Assembly: GCF_000521215.1 (NCBI RefSeq)
Contig: NZ_KI928922.1
Span: forward strand, 91,531 to 155,530
DNA: 64,000 nt
Reading direction: 5' to 3'
Source: Labrenzia sp. DG1229
GTDB taxonomy: Bacteria > Pseudomonadota > Alphaproteobacteria > Rhizobiales > Stappiaceae
Shown: positions 25,525 through 34,388 of the stretch, piece after piece
How positions within the stretch are numbered: the first letter of the stretch is position 1
How the letters are laid out: each line of letters begins with the position of its first letter
The notes under the pieces: model-generated
What the model saw: only the letters and a program-made list of their open reading frames with translations
Told to the model about the DNA's origin: nothing
The model's database searches: none
Position numbers and translations under genes: made by a program

Positions 25525-26700
25525 TCATGGTTGTGCGTAGGCGCGCACCGCATCCCAGTTGAGATCAACGCCGAGGCCTGGCGCGTCGTCCAGCCCGACA
25601 ATGACACCGTCCTGCATGGACACGCCGCCCACCGTCAATTCCTTGCGCAGTTTCTCGATGCACAGTTCCTGCGGCAGGAATTCGATAAACTTGCAATGGG
25701 GTGTTACCGCGGAGAAGTGTGCAGTCGCTGCAGTCGATACACCGGTTTTCCAGCAATGCGGCACGATGGTGAGGTCGTGTCGCGCGGCCATGTCAGCGAC
25801 AAGCAAGGCCTCGGACAATCCACCCACCCGACCTATGTCGGGTTGCGGGATCGACACGCCACCACAAGCTATCAGGTCGGCAAATTCGTGTCGTGTCGAC
25901 AACCACTCCCCCATGGCGATCGGGATATCCACCAATTCGGAAAGCTTGCGGTGTTCACTCAGATCATCGCACCAGACCGGGGTCTCGACAAAGTACAAGT
26001 CGAAATCGAGCCAGTCCTTCATAACCGCAGCGGCGCTGACGGCATCGGGGAACATGTACTGGACATCAACCATCAGCGTCACGTCATCGCCAATCGTGCG
26101 ACGAACTTCGCTGATCAGTTCGGTGTGCCTGTCGTAAGGCTCCTTCATGCCGTCGTGAGCATAGGGCCCGTTCATTGTGATTTCAGCTTTCATCGCGCGA
26201 AAACCGAGTGTTCTGGCGCGTTCCGCGGCCTGGCACAGTGCATCGCGATAATCGTGAAACCCGACACCATGTGGCTGAAGAGAGGCATAGGGCACCACCG
26301 GATCGCTTCGCCGTTCCCGGCCGAGCAATTGCCATACAGGCTTGTTCTCGCGCTTTCCCAACAGGTCCCAGAGTGCCATCTCGACGGCACCAAGTGCATG
26401 GATGACGGCACCGCGCCTGCCGTTCATCGCGGTTGCGACATAGGCGCGTTCCCAAAAGACGCGAATGTCCTCGACGGGTTCCGACATCAGGATATCGCGA
26501 AGGCACAATCCCATTGTATGGGTGCCGGGGGCATCGATACAGGCGCGCCCGATCCAGGGATTGACGTCCGATTCTCCATATCCCCTGTTGCCGCGCTCAT
26601 CTTCGACAACAACAAGGAGGCTGTCCTGCGCCGAGGACGTCAGTGTTTCGTCGAAATCATCCGCCAACAGGACGTGGATCTCGAGATTTTTTATCTGCAT
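25525..26700 (-). CDS. Enolase-superfamily (mandelate racemase/muconate lactonizing-like) enzyme, left operon
   Basis: A protein of 391 residues. Magnesium ligands are apparent as Asp in MVDVQYMF, Glu in YFVETPVW and Glu in AMGEWL. The candidate catalytic bases are the Lys of MKAEITM and the His of PHCWKTG. That Lys/His pair fits mandelate-racemase-like dehydratases acting on sugar acids. No signal peptide. It lies between the binding-protein gene and the ATPase gene, so its substrate is probably the imported compound or its first product. A paralogous enzyme of a different subgroup sits in the right operon. Confidence 0.85.
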   Translation of the reverse strand: MQIKNLEIHVLLADDFDETLTSSAQDSLLVVVEDERGNRGYGESDVNPWIGRACIDAPGTHTMGLCLRDILMSEPVEDIRVFWERAYVATAMNGRRGAVIHALGAVEMALWDLLGKRENKPVWQLLGRERRSDPVVPYASLQPHGVGFHDYRDALCQAAERARTLGFRAMKAEITMNGPYAHDGMKEPYDRHTELISEVRRTIGDDVTLMVDVQYMFPDAVSAAAVMKDWLDFDLYFVETPVWCDDLSEHRKLSELVDIPIAMGEWLSTRHEFADLIACGGVSIPQPDIGRVGGLSEALLVADMAARHDLTIVPHCWKTGVSTAATAHFSAVTPHCKFIEFLPQELCIEKLRKELTVGGVSMQDGVIVGLDDAPGLGVDLNWDAVRAYAQP

Positions 26701-26726
26701 TTCACGGGTCTCGATACTGACCGTTA

Positions 26727-26755
26727 CCGGGGCGCGGTCAAGTCCGACGCCCCGG
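26727..26755 (-). terminator. Intercistronic hairpin after the left binding-protein gene
   Basis: An 8-bp stem, CCGGGGCG (26727-26734) with CGCCCCGG (26748-26755), and a 13-base loop, in the 69-base gap between the binding-protein stop and the enolase start. No T-run. Like the hairpins at 8314 and 44964, it probably protects or partly terminates the upstream mRNA. Confidence 0.6.
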
Positions 26756-26769
26756 AACCGATGTTTCGT

Positions 26770-27780
26770 CTACTTCGTTGCCGCTTTCACTTCATTCCAG
26801 AGGCGAACTCGGGCGTCCATGTCCTCCACGGGCTTCAGCCAGACCAGGTTGTCGGCATAGTCCAGTCCTTCGGCTTCCATGGTGGTCGGCCCATAGCCGT
26901 ATTTGCTGTTAAGCACCTCGCCCACTTCCGGGCGCAACGAATAGTCTGCCCAAGCATGGGCGCAATCAAGATCACCGGCACCCGCGGACAGGGCCCACGT
27001 GTCCAGCCAGCCGACCGCACCTTCTTTGGGGATCGAATAGACAGCATTGTAGCCCCGCTCGCGCAACTGGCCGAGCTGCGGCTCGCCCATGGAGAGCATC
27101 ATTGTTGCAGCACCGCTTTCCCAGACAGCAACGCCATCTTCAAACCCGGCGTAGTAGCTCAGCAGGTTCCCATTGAGGTCGATGAGCTTGTCGCGCACTT
27201 GCACCATTTGTTCGTCGGTCAAATCGAACGGGTCATCAAACCCCAGGTAAAGTGCTGCCATGACAATGTTGTTGTTGGAATCGTCGAGCGCTATGACGCG
27301 CTGCGCATTCTCAGGATCCCACATGGCACCCCAGGACGTCGGTGCATCGCTCAATTCGTCAGCGTCGTATATCAACCCCTGCGAGCCCCATGCGATGGGG
27401 ATGCCCAACCTTTTCTCGCCATCCTGCACGGCAGCCACTTCCTGAAATGCCGGGAGTAGATTGTTGAGGTTGGACAGCTTCTGATCGTCGAAGGCTTGCA
27501 GCAATCCTGCCTCCGCATAACGCGGATAGAGGCTGGTATCGATCGAAACAAGGTCGAAGTCGGTTCCGTCGGAACCAGCCATTTTGGCGAACATCTCGTC
27601 AACGCCACCAACATAACTGACTGCGACCTTGCAGCCGCTGGCTTCTTCAAATGGGACCCGCCACGCGTCGTCGGCATATCCCTCAAAGGCAAGCAAACGC
27701 ACTTCCTGTGCAGATGCAGTGCTGCCGATGGCAAATGTGGCTAAGCAAACAGCCATCATTGGAAATTTCAGTTTTGGCAT
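26770..27780 (-). CDS. Spermidine/putrescine-type ABC solute-binding protein (PotD-like), left operon
   Basis: A protein of 336 residues with GGAGGAG before the ATG at 27780 and a cleavable signal peptide ending near STASA-QEV. The mature protein has the PotD/SBP_bac_8-like layout: LAFEGYADDAWRVPFEEASG, SDGTDFDLVSIDTS, LGIPIAWGSQGLIYDADEL and PTSWGAMWDPENAQRV. It delivers solute in the periplasm to the PotBC-like channel encoded downstream. The gene follows the GntR regulator by 18 bases. Confidence 0.9.
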   Translation of the reverse strand: MPKLKFPMMAVCLATFAIGSTASAQEVRLLAFEGYADDAWRVPFEEASGCKVAVSYVGGVDEMFAKMAGSDGTDFDLVSIDTSLYPRYAEAGLLQAFDDQKLSNLNNLLPAFQEVAAVQDGEKRLGIPIAWGSQGLIYDADELSDAPTSWGAMWDPENAQRVIALDDSNNNIVMAALYLGFDDPFDLTDEQMVQVRDKLIDLNGNLLSYYAGFEDGVAVWESGAATMMLSMGEPQLGQLRERGYNAVYSIPKEGAVGWLDTWALSAGAGDLDCAHAWADYSLRPEVGEVLNSKYGYGPTTMEAEGLDYADNLVWLKPVEDMDARVRLWNEVKAATK

Positions 27781-27798
27781 GTTCTCCTCCTGGATTGA

Positions 27799-28431
27799 TT
27801 ACTCGGTTACGCCGAACTCCGGCCAAACGTGATCCGCGACCGTTGAGTCCAGTTTTTCAAGATCACCGCTCAACAGGACATCCCGGAGATGCAAGTGCTT
27901 TGGCACGACTTCATCCAGGTTCGTGGGGACATAAAGTTCGAGCCGGAAAATTATCCGGAGCTGCAGTTCCAGCCCCGACCAGATCTTGCGAATGAGGTCG
28001 TTCCCCGAAAGATCGATCAGAAATCGATGAAAGGCGATATCTGCCCTCGCGACATCCTCCCGGCTTTCGTGTTCAGCCGCCCATTTCATTTCCTCGATGA
28101 TCGCGTTCAACGTTATCCTGTGCTCTTGCCTTGACAGATGTACGACGGCGTCCCGCATCGCGATCGGTTCGAGAGCGGCACGTACACGGCAAATTTCGTT
28201 GATCTGTTTGGCGGAGAAGGCCTTGACGTTCATTCCGCCGCGTTCCCGGGCCTCGAGCACGCCTTGCGATTCCAATCGTCCCATTGCTTCGCGCAGTGGA
28301 ATGCGACTGACACCCAGGCGTTCTGAGATCATAACCTCGCGAACGCGCTGTGCGCGGCCAAGCTCACCGCAGGAAATCATATCAACGAGCCGGTCGATCA
28401 CGCTCTCTTCCGATTTCAAACTAGATTGCAT
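27799..28431 (-). CDS. GntR-family regulator, FCD subfamily
   Basis: A protein of 210 residues if it starts at ATG 28431, which has a weak GGA upstream. An ATG at 28443 is possible but abuts the operator and has no ribosome site. The N-terminal winged helix contains ISERLGVSRIPLREAMGRLE. The C-terminal FCD ligand domain shows ICRVRAALEP, ADIAFHRFL and a histidine-bearing end (VADHVWPEFG) that usually binds a metal and a carboxylate effector. It is the first gene of the left operon and faces the right operon. Two TTGTATACAA-type boxes lie just ahead of it, so it probably controls both arms and itself. Confidence 0.9.
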   Translation of the reverse strand: MQSSLKSEESVIDRLVDMISCGELGRAQRVREVMISERLGVSRIPLREAMGRLESQGVLEARERGGMNVKAFSAKQINEICRVRAALEPIAMRDAVVHLSRQEHRITLNAIIEEMKWAAEHESREDVARADIAFHRFLIDLSGNDLIRKIWSGLELQLRIIFRLELYVPTNLDEVVPKHLHLRDVLLSGDLEKLDSTVADHVWPEFGVTE

Positions 28432-28444
28432 ACCGTTTTCCATA

Positions 28445-28472
28445 TTGTATACATTTATAATTTTGTATACAA
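28445..28472. promoter_or_regulatory. Twin GntR operator boxes in the shared divergent promoter
   Basis: TTGTATACA (28445-28453) and TTGTATACAA (28463-28472) are near-identical palindromes with centres 18-19 bp apart. They lie in the gap of about 75 bases between the GntR start and the right operon. FCD-type GntR proteins commonly bind such T-N-GT-N2-AC-N-A palindromes (family knowledge). One set of boxes would serve both directions. Confidence 0.75.
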
Positions 28473-28505
28473 AGAGCTCGGAAATTGTCAAGTGAGTATC
28501 CGGTG

Positions 28506-29336
28506 ATGCAAGACACAGTCGAATTCAGACGCCTTCCTGGACCGGTCGATGAGCTACCGGAGTCTCCTTGCTGGCAAAGTGCGACAGGCCAGGTGTTTTG
28601 GGTCGATCATTGTTCAAAGTCACTGCGATCATTCGGATTGTCCGAATCGAGCTGCAGAGTTTTCGACCTTGAAACGGATGGAAATCTGCGATTTGTAAAA
28701 TCGCAGTCCGACAGTGCGCTGCTGGTTGGATCGGAGCGGGGCATCTACCAGTTCGATATCGGGACGGCGATCCTCGCCGAGTTCGGAAACCCGCCGCCGC
28801 TGTCAGCTGACACCTGCATCAACGACGGAGCGATAGGCCCGGACGGTGAAGTGGTCGTCGCGATCAGCGATCAGAACGAGGAAATGCCCCTAGGCGGCTT
28901 CTACAAGCTGAGTGACGGGACCTGGGACTGTATCCATGATCGCGTAATCGTCGCCAATGGCCCGGCATTCAGTCCGTGCGGCCGGATGCTTTATCTCTCC
29001 GATACCTTCGGGCGCTGCATTTTACGGTATGAATTCGAAACCGGGCTCACAGAGCGATTTTGCGACCTATCGGACCGTGAGGGATACCCGGACGGTCTGT
29101 TTGCAGCTCCCAACGGTGATCTCCTTGTCAGTTACTGGGGTGGAGGCATGGTCGAGGTGCTGTCGCCAGATGCAGTGCTTTTGCAGCGCTTTGAATTGGC
29201 AGCGAAAAACGCAACTTGCTGCTGTGTCTTTCAATATTCAGATGCCCGGTACTTGCTGGTTTCCGCAGCTGGCGACAAGGATGGGTCTGCAGGTGTTTTC
29301 CTGCGAACTATCGACAAGAGGGGCAACTATGGCTGA
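28506..29336 (+). CDS. SMP-30/gluconolactonase-family protein 1
   Basis: A protein of 276 residues from ATG 28506. GTG 28503 and an upstream TTG are alternatives. It has the SMP-30/gluconolactonase/LRE beta-propeller pattern: ELPESPCWQSATGQVFWVDH at the start (Glu metal ligand), then TCINDGAIGPDGEVVVA (Asn), VANGPAFSPCGRMLYLSD, and YPDGLFAAPNGDLLVSYW (Asp). These calcium- or zinc-dependent enzymes hydrolyse sugar lactones. It is the first gene of the right operon, directly after the GntR boxes. Its stop lies inside the start of the ATPase gene. Confidence 0.85.
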   Translation: MQDTVEFRRLPGPVDELPESPCWQSATGQVFWVDHCSKSLRSFGLSESSCRVFDLETDGNLRFVKSQSDSALLVGSERGIYQFDIGTAILAEFGNPPPLSADTCINDGAIGPDGEVVVAISDQNEEMPLGGFYKLSDGTWDCIHDRVIVANGPAFSPCGRMLYLSDTFGRCILRYEFETGLTERFCDLSDREGYPDGLFAAPNGDLLVSYWGGGMVEVLSPDAVLLQRFELAAKNATCCCVFQYSDARYLLVSAAGDKDGSAGVFLRTIDKRGNYG

Positions 29337-30387
29337 GCCCCTGCTTAGACTTGAAAAACTTGCCAAGGATTTCGGTAGTGTGACGGCAGTAAAGCCGACC
29401 ACGATCGACATAGACAAAGGCGAGTTCTTTGCCCTGCTCGGCCCCTCGGGCTGCGGCAAGACCACGCTGTTGAAGATGATTGGAGGGTTCACACAGCCAC
29501 AATCCGGCCGGATCCTCATCGAAGGAGAGGATGTTACCCGGCTAGGCCCGGAAAAGAGACCGGTGAACACGGTGTTTCAGGGCTATGGATTGTTCCCGCA
29601 CATGACCGTACCTCAAAATATCGGGTACGGCCTGAAACGCCAGAAAGTTTCAGGCGGCGAATTGACCGACCGGGTTCAGGAAGCGATCGATCTCGTGAGG
29701 TTGGGTGATTTCGTCAATCGAGCCATCGACGAGTTGTCCGGTGGCCAACAGCAACGTGTTGCACTTGCCCGCGCCCTGGTAATGCGTCCGAAGATCTTGC
29801 TGCTGGATGAGCCGCTTTCCGCATTGGATTTGAAGCTGCGCCAGCAAATGCAACGTGAGCTGAGGCGTATTCACGACGAAATAGGCGGTACTTTCATCGT
29901 GGTGACACACGATCAGGGTGAGGCATTGTCGCTTGCCGACAATGTCGCGGTGATGCGGCAGGGCTCAATTGAGCAAATTGGTGACCCTGCAGAAGTATAC
30001 GACCAGCCCGCAAATCAGTTTGTCTCAACATTTATCGGCGAAGCCAATCTCATTCCGGGACGTCGCGAGAATGGCTGCGCGACTCTGGAAACCGGATACT
30101 CCTGGAATTCAGATGGCGAAGACGAAGATCTGGTCTGCATGATCAGGCCCGAGAGCATTGAGTTCGCCCAGGACAAAAGGAGCGAGATCGTCGTGCCGGC
30201 GCGACTGGTTGCGCGCACTTATCAGGGAGCAACGGCACTACTGGATTTTGAAACCGCTGCAGGCACTGATTTGCGCGCGGTCGAAAACCACAGCACCGAC
30301 AAGACCAGGATAGCGGTGGGTCAGGATATCGAGCTGGCCTGGTCAAAAGCCGACATGCGTATTTTTCCAGCAGAGAAAAACTCATGA
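29329..30387 (+). CDS. Spermidine/putrescine-type ABC ATP-binding protein (PotA-like), right operon
   Basis: A protein of 352 residues. The ATG at 29329 has GAGGGG upstream; the longer open frame lies in the SMP-30 gene. Walker A is GPSGCGKTT, the signature LSGGQQQR, Walker B LLLDEPLSALD, and the H-loop VTHDQGEA. A TOBE-like domain follows (IRPESIEFAQ). It should drive the permeases encoded at 32754-34363. The enolase gene follows in an ATGA overlap. Confidence 0.92.
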   Translation: MAEPLLRLEKLAKDFGSVTAVKPTTIDIDKGEFFALLGPSGCGKTTLLKMIGGFTQPQSGRILIEGEDVTRLGPEKRPVNTVFQGYGLFPHMTVPQNIGYGLKRQKVSGGELTDRVQEAIDLVRLGDFVNRAIDELSGGQQQRVALARALVMRPKILLLDEPLSALDLKLRQQMQRELRRIHDEIGGTFIVVTHDQGEALSLADNVAVMRQGSIEQIGDPAEVYDQPANQFVSTFIGEANLIPGRRENGCATLETGYSWNSDGEDEDLVCMIRPESIEFAQDKRSEIVVPARLVARTYQGATALLDFETAAGTDLRAVENHSTDKTRIAVGQDIELAWSKADMRIFPAEKNS

Positions 30388-31547
30388 CGGCCGCACCGAA
30401 CGATACACGAATAGCCGAAATAGAACTGATCCCGGTCAACATCCACTATGCGCATCGCGAAAAGTCGGCGATCGTGTCGCGATCCGGAATCACCGAGACC
30501 CTGGTCAAGGTTACGCTCGAGAACGGACTTGTTGGCTGGGGCGAGGCGACCCGATGCGCCGATGCAGGCACGATAGTCGCCGCGTTGACTGCCATGCGGC
30601 CATTCTTCATCGGCCGAGATGTCTTCCAGGACGAAGCAGTGCACCGGGACTTGTGGATCAGGGGTGGCTGGCACCTGCAGCCGATGACTGCAAATCTGGC
30701 CTTTGCAGGCATCGACATGGCGCTCTGGGATCTGAAGGGGAAGATTGCCGGACGGCCGATCCATGATCTTATCGGCGGGCCGATGCGCGAGGAAGTGGAG
30801 TATTACTACTACCTCCCGCTGACGAATGATGCCGAACTGCGCGCACATTGCCGTGACGGTATCAGTCGGGGGTTCCGTGTTTTCTATATCAAGGTCGGGA
30901 TCAACGAGGCGGAGGAAGAAGACTATCTGCGATTGATCCGTAATGAGATCGGTCCGGGTCGGCAGATCAGGATTGATGCCAATCAGGCCTGGTCAGTCCC
31001 GGACGCTGTTCGCATTTTGAACCGCTGGCAAGACACGATCGGCATTGATCTGATTGAGGCGCCTGTAAAAATCGATGACCTGAGCCAGATGCACGATGTT
31101 CGCATGCGCACCGGCGCATCAATTTCGATCAACGAGGGGCTTTGGCACGAACCGGACGTACAACGCATCATCCACGAACGTCCGGGCGACTATCTCTGCT
31201 TTTCCACCTACTGGGTCGGCTCCGCCCGCAGACTGATGACGATGGCATGGCTGTCGCATCACCGGGGCTGGAAGATCATAAAACATACTCACGGTGAATT
31301 GGGGCTCGCCGCCTTCATGGGGCAGCATCTGATGCTGGCCGCACCAAACGCGGACATCGGGCATCAGCACACGGCGGCCTGGATGAAGAGCGATGTAATT
31401 CAAGACGATCTTCCGCCGGCGACGACACCGAAATGGGGACGCATTTCCGCCCCGGGTCTGGGTGTGGAAATCGACGAACGTTCAATCGCAGCGGCCTTTG
31501 CGGACTACCAGAAGAACGGGCCGATCCTTTTCAACGAAGATGACTGA
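30384..31547 (+). CDS. Enolase-superfamily (muconate lactonizing/mandelate racemase-like) enzyme, right operon
   Basis: A protein of 387 residues starting in an ATGA overlap with the ATPase gene. The barrel ligands are Asp in RIDANQAW, Glu in LIEAPVK and Glu in SINEGLW. A Lys in VFYIKVGIN may act as base. Further on, KHTHGELGLAAFMGQH carries histidines where many members have the second Lys. This differs from the left-operon enzyme and suggests another subgroup, probably a dehydratase, epimerase or racemase of an acid sugar. The distribution of motifs is direct; the reaction is not. Confidence 0.85.
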   Translation: MTAAPNDTRIAEIELIPVNIHYAHREKSAIVSRSGITETLVKVTLENGLVGWGEATRCADAGTIVAALTAMRPFFIGRDVFQDEAVHRDLWIRGGWHLQPMTANLAFAGIDMALWDLKGKIAGRPIHDLIGGPMREEVEYYYYLPLTNDAELRAHCRDGISRGFRVFYIKVGINEAEEEDYLRLIRNEIGPGRQIRIDANQAWSVPDAVRILNRWQDTIGIDLIEAPVKIDDLSQMHDVRMRTGASISINEGLWHEPDVQRIIHERPGDYLCFSTYWVGSARRLMTMAWLSHHRGWKIIKHTHGELGLAAFMGQHLMLAAPNADIGHQHTAAWMKSDVIQDDLPPATTPKWGRISAPGLGVEIDERSIAAAFADYQKNGPILFNEDD

Positions 31548-31573
31548 ACAGGCAATTCCAAGGGAGGATGTAA

Positions 31574-32715
31574 ATGACCAAGAAAAACCAAAGTGAAGTA
31601 TTCGTTGTACGCTCGTTTGTGTCGAGACGAGACATCATAAAGGGCATGGCTGCGGGTTCAGCAGGACTGGCCCTAATGGGAACACCCACCCACGCGCAGT
31701 CCAAGACGAACATCAACATGGTCTGTTGGCAAGGCTATGACGACGCGTTCAAGGCAGGAAGTTTTCTGGAAGACAACAATCTGGAAATCAACCCGACATA
31801 TATCGGCTCCAACGACGAGATCCTGACCAAGATCACGGCCGGCGGACGCGGTTCGATCGACATCGTGACCCCCTACATGGGCTATGTGCCCTTGATGGTT
31901 GCGGCGGACATGCTGGAGCCGATTGACGAGGCAAGCGTGCCCAATCTGGCCAGTGTCCTGCCAGTCTTCCGCAACGATCCGAACATCCTGGTTGACGGGA
32001 AATTATACGCTGCTCCCTTCACATGGGGAGCGGCACCAATGCTCTACGACCCTGCCTTCTTCGGTGATGCGGTCCCCAAGTCCTGGCGTGATCTGGAAAA
32101 GCCAGAGCTGGAAGGCAAGTTCGGGTTTTCCGATGATCCTATTGGCAACATCACCATCGCCGCGATTGTCGCGACAGACGCCGCTGTGGCCACCGAATTG
32201 ACAGAGGCGCAACTAAAGCAGGCAATACGACTATCTCATCCTGCTCAAGGGCAAGGCACGCCTCGGTGGCCACATCATGGGGCGAACTTGCCGACGCCAT
32301 AGCAAGGGGCGAGATCGTGGCCACTTTCTCCGGCTGGGAGACCATGAAAAAATTTGCCGGCGACAAAGGCAAAATGGTCGAGTTCATCTATCCCGAGGAA
32401 GGTACGTTCGCTTGGCTCGACAACGTTTGCATCGTCAAGGATGCCCCCAATCTCGACGCTGACCTGAAGATGGCCAACCACGTGTTGTCGACGGAATCGC
32501 AGCTGCTTGTCGGCGAAGAAATGCTTCAGGGAATTGTCTCGCAAACTGCGATCGACGCACTGAATCCAGAAGCGGCCGCGCTCTATCCCTATGCGGACAT
32601 GGATGCCTTTGGAGCCAGCGCAACCTTTTTCCCCTTCCCGCCACTGGAGGACCGTGACGGTCTGATGAGCATTGCGCGCTGGAACGAGGAATACGAGCGA
32701 TTCAAGTCCGCATAA
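31574..32715 (+). pseudogene. Spermidine/putrescine-type ABC solute-binding protein (PotD-like), right operon, two frameshifts
   Basis: The N-terminus carries a twin-arginine-like signal (SRRDIIKGMAAGSAGLALMG). A PotD-like body follows (MVCWQGYDDAFKAG, FTWGAAPMLYDPAFFGDAVP). Sense continues only by changing frame twice: an extra base near 32228 (QAI to DYLILLKGKARL) and another near 32265 (to VATSWGELADAIARGE). After that the frame is intact to the stop at 32715. The restored protein would be about 380 residues. The frames on either side encode well-conserved sequence, so this is either a very recent lesion or two consensus errors. The permease genes downstream are intact. Confidence 0.8.
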
Positions 32716-32753
32716 AGACTTGCAGTGAGAACAGACGCGATGGAGAAGGTGGC

Positions 32754-33590
32754 TTGAGAGTCGAGTGGAAATTACGGTTGCTGTTGTTACCGGCATTCGG
32801 GGTCTTCACCCTGTTCTTCATCGCGCCATTCATCTATTTTTTCGTTTTGTCGTTCTGGAGCGTGAAGCTTTACAAGCTCAGCCCGGATTTTACCTGGATC
32901 AATTATGCCAAGGCTCTGACACGATACATCCCGATTTATCAGCTCACATTCTCGGTCGCGTTTGCCGTCGCGTTGACCTGCGTTTTGTTGGGCCTGCTTT
33001 ATGCGGGATTTGTGCGTTTCAAGGCGGGGCGCTGGGCAACGGTGCTGGTCTTTATCCCGCTTTTGACCCTTTTCGGTGGGTATCTGGTGAAGATATATGC
33101 CTGGAAAACCATTCTTGGCATCAATGGAATACTAAACGGTGCACTGACTTCGATCGGATTGATCGATGGACCATTGACCGCGCTCTTCTATTCACCATTG
33201 GCAGTGGCCATCACACTGGTCTATTTCCTTTTGCCTTTCGCTATCCTGCCGATTTACGCGAGCATGCGCGGGATCGAGGACATCGAACTGGACGCCGCCC
33301 GCGACCTTGGGGCCGGCCCATGGCACCGTTTCAAGGACATCATCGTGCCGCGCTGCCGAGCCGGCATTATCTCCGCGTTCATTATCTGTTTTTTGCTGAC
33401 CGTCGGCGACTACGTGACGCCGATTTTGGTGGGTGGGAAAATTTCGATGATCGGCAACATGATCACTCCCCAGTTTGGTCAGAAATTCGACTGGCCTCTG
33501 GGCGCTGCGATGAGTTTCGTGACGCTTGCCGTCTCCGTCGGGTTCGTCGCAGCCTTTTCGGTGTTGATCAGTCTCTGGAGACCAAGGTGA
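32754..33590 (+). CDS. Spermidine/putrescine-type ABC permease (PotB-like), right operon
   Basis: A protein of 278 residues. The apparent start is a TTG at 32754 with GGAGAAGG upstream; no in-frame ATG precedes the first membrane helix. It has the PotB features: YFVLSFWSVKLYKLSPDFT early, IELDAARDLGAGPWHRFKDI as the ATPase-contact loop, and LTVGDYVTPILVGG. It forms the channel with the next gene product, whose GTG start overlaps the stop here. Confidence 0.88.
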   Translation: MRVEWKLRLLLLPAFGVFTLFFIAPFIYFFVLSFWSVKLYKLSPDFTWINYAKALTRYIPIYQLTFSVAFAVALTCVLLGLLYAGFVRFKAGRWATVLVFIPLLTLFGGYLVKIYAWKTILGINGILNGALTSIGLIDGPLTALFYSPLAVAITLVYFLLPFAILPIYASMRGIEDIELDAARDLGAGPWHRFKDIIVPRCRAGIISAFIICFLLTVGDYVTPILVGGKISMIGNMITPQFGQKFDWPLGAAMSFVTLAVSVGFVAAFSVLISLWRPR

Positions 33591-34363
33591 CACGCGGGTT
33601 TGAAAAAATATTGCCCTTTCTGGTTGGATGTCTCGTTCTGTTCCTGATCGGCCCATTCTTTCTGGTCGCGTTGTTTTCGTTCTCCGACAACCCGCTTTCG
33701 ACCATACCCCTGGGAAACCTCTCGCTGGTTTGGTGGCGGGAAATGATCGACCATCCAGGTTTCGCGAGCGCCCTGATCAACAGTCTGGTCATTGCGATCA
33801 GCGTTGGCATTGCTTCGGCAATCATTGGCACAATGGCGGCCTTGGCCCTTGCACAAATGAAGCCACGCGCAGCCACCGCCATCTTGGCCGTCTTGAGTTT
33901 GCCAATGATGATGCCACCGCTGGTTCTGGCTGTGGCGCTGCTGTCATATTATCATGCCATCAACCTTCCATTGAACCTGGTTTCGGTAATCATCAGCCAT
34001 CTGCTCTTCACCCTGCCATTTGTGGTTTTGGTGACCTATGCGCGGCTTGCCTCCTTTGATTTCACCGCTGTTGAAAGTGCGCGAGACCTGGGCGCGACGC
34101 CCCTGGTCGCCTTTTTCACAGTAACTTTGCCGATGATCCGACCAACGGTCATTGGTGCATCACTGATTGCGGTGGCCCTGTCGATTGACGATTTTATCAT
34201 TACGTTCTTCACCATCGGTCAGGGCAACACCCTACCGACGATGGTTTGGGGCATGATCCGCACGCAGTTGACCCCGAGCGTGAATGCCATCGGAACAGTG
34301 CTGATCGTGTTTTCACTTTGCAGTTCGGTCATCGCTCTGAAGCTCACCAGGTATCGCGGGTGA
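33587..34363 (+). CDS. Spermidine/putrescine-type ABC permease (PotC-like), right operon
   Basis: A protein of 258 residues from a GTG at 33587 that overlaps the PotB-like stop and has GGAG just upstream. Membrane helices alternate with the EAA loop (FTAVESARDLGATPLVAFF). SIDDFIITFF and TMVWGMIRTQL are PotC-like. The open frame extends back through the previous gene, but that part is only a shadow. The SDR gene follows after 25 bases. Confidence 0.88.
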   Translation: MTRGFEKILPFLVGCLVLFLIGPFFLVALFSFSDNPLSTIPLGNLSLVWWREMIDHPGFASALINSLVIAISVGIASAIIGTMAALALAQMKPRAATAILAVLSLPMMMPPLVLAVALLSYYHAINLPLNLVSVIISHLLFTLPFVVLVTYARLASFDFTAVESARDLGATPLVAFFTVTLPMIRPTVIGASLIAVALSIDDFIITFFTIGQGNTLPTMVWGMIRTQLTPSVNAIGTVLIVFSLCSSVIALKLTRYRG

Positions 34364-34388
34364 GGCGTACCCTCCACAAGGAACTGAA

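Noticed and set aside
25489..27459. Plus-strand open frame of 656 codons
   Set aside because: It is antisense to the enolase-superfamily and binding-protein genes, both of which have recognisable motifs. The long frame follows from their codon bias.
32765..33586. Upstream extension of the right PotC-like permease frame
   Set aside because: The extension lies in the PotB-like gene in another frame and has no permease features; a GTG at 33587 with GGAG fits the start.
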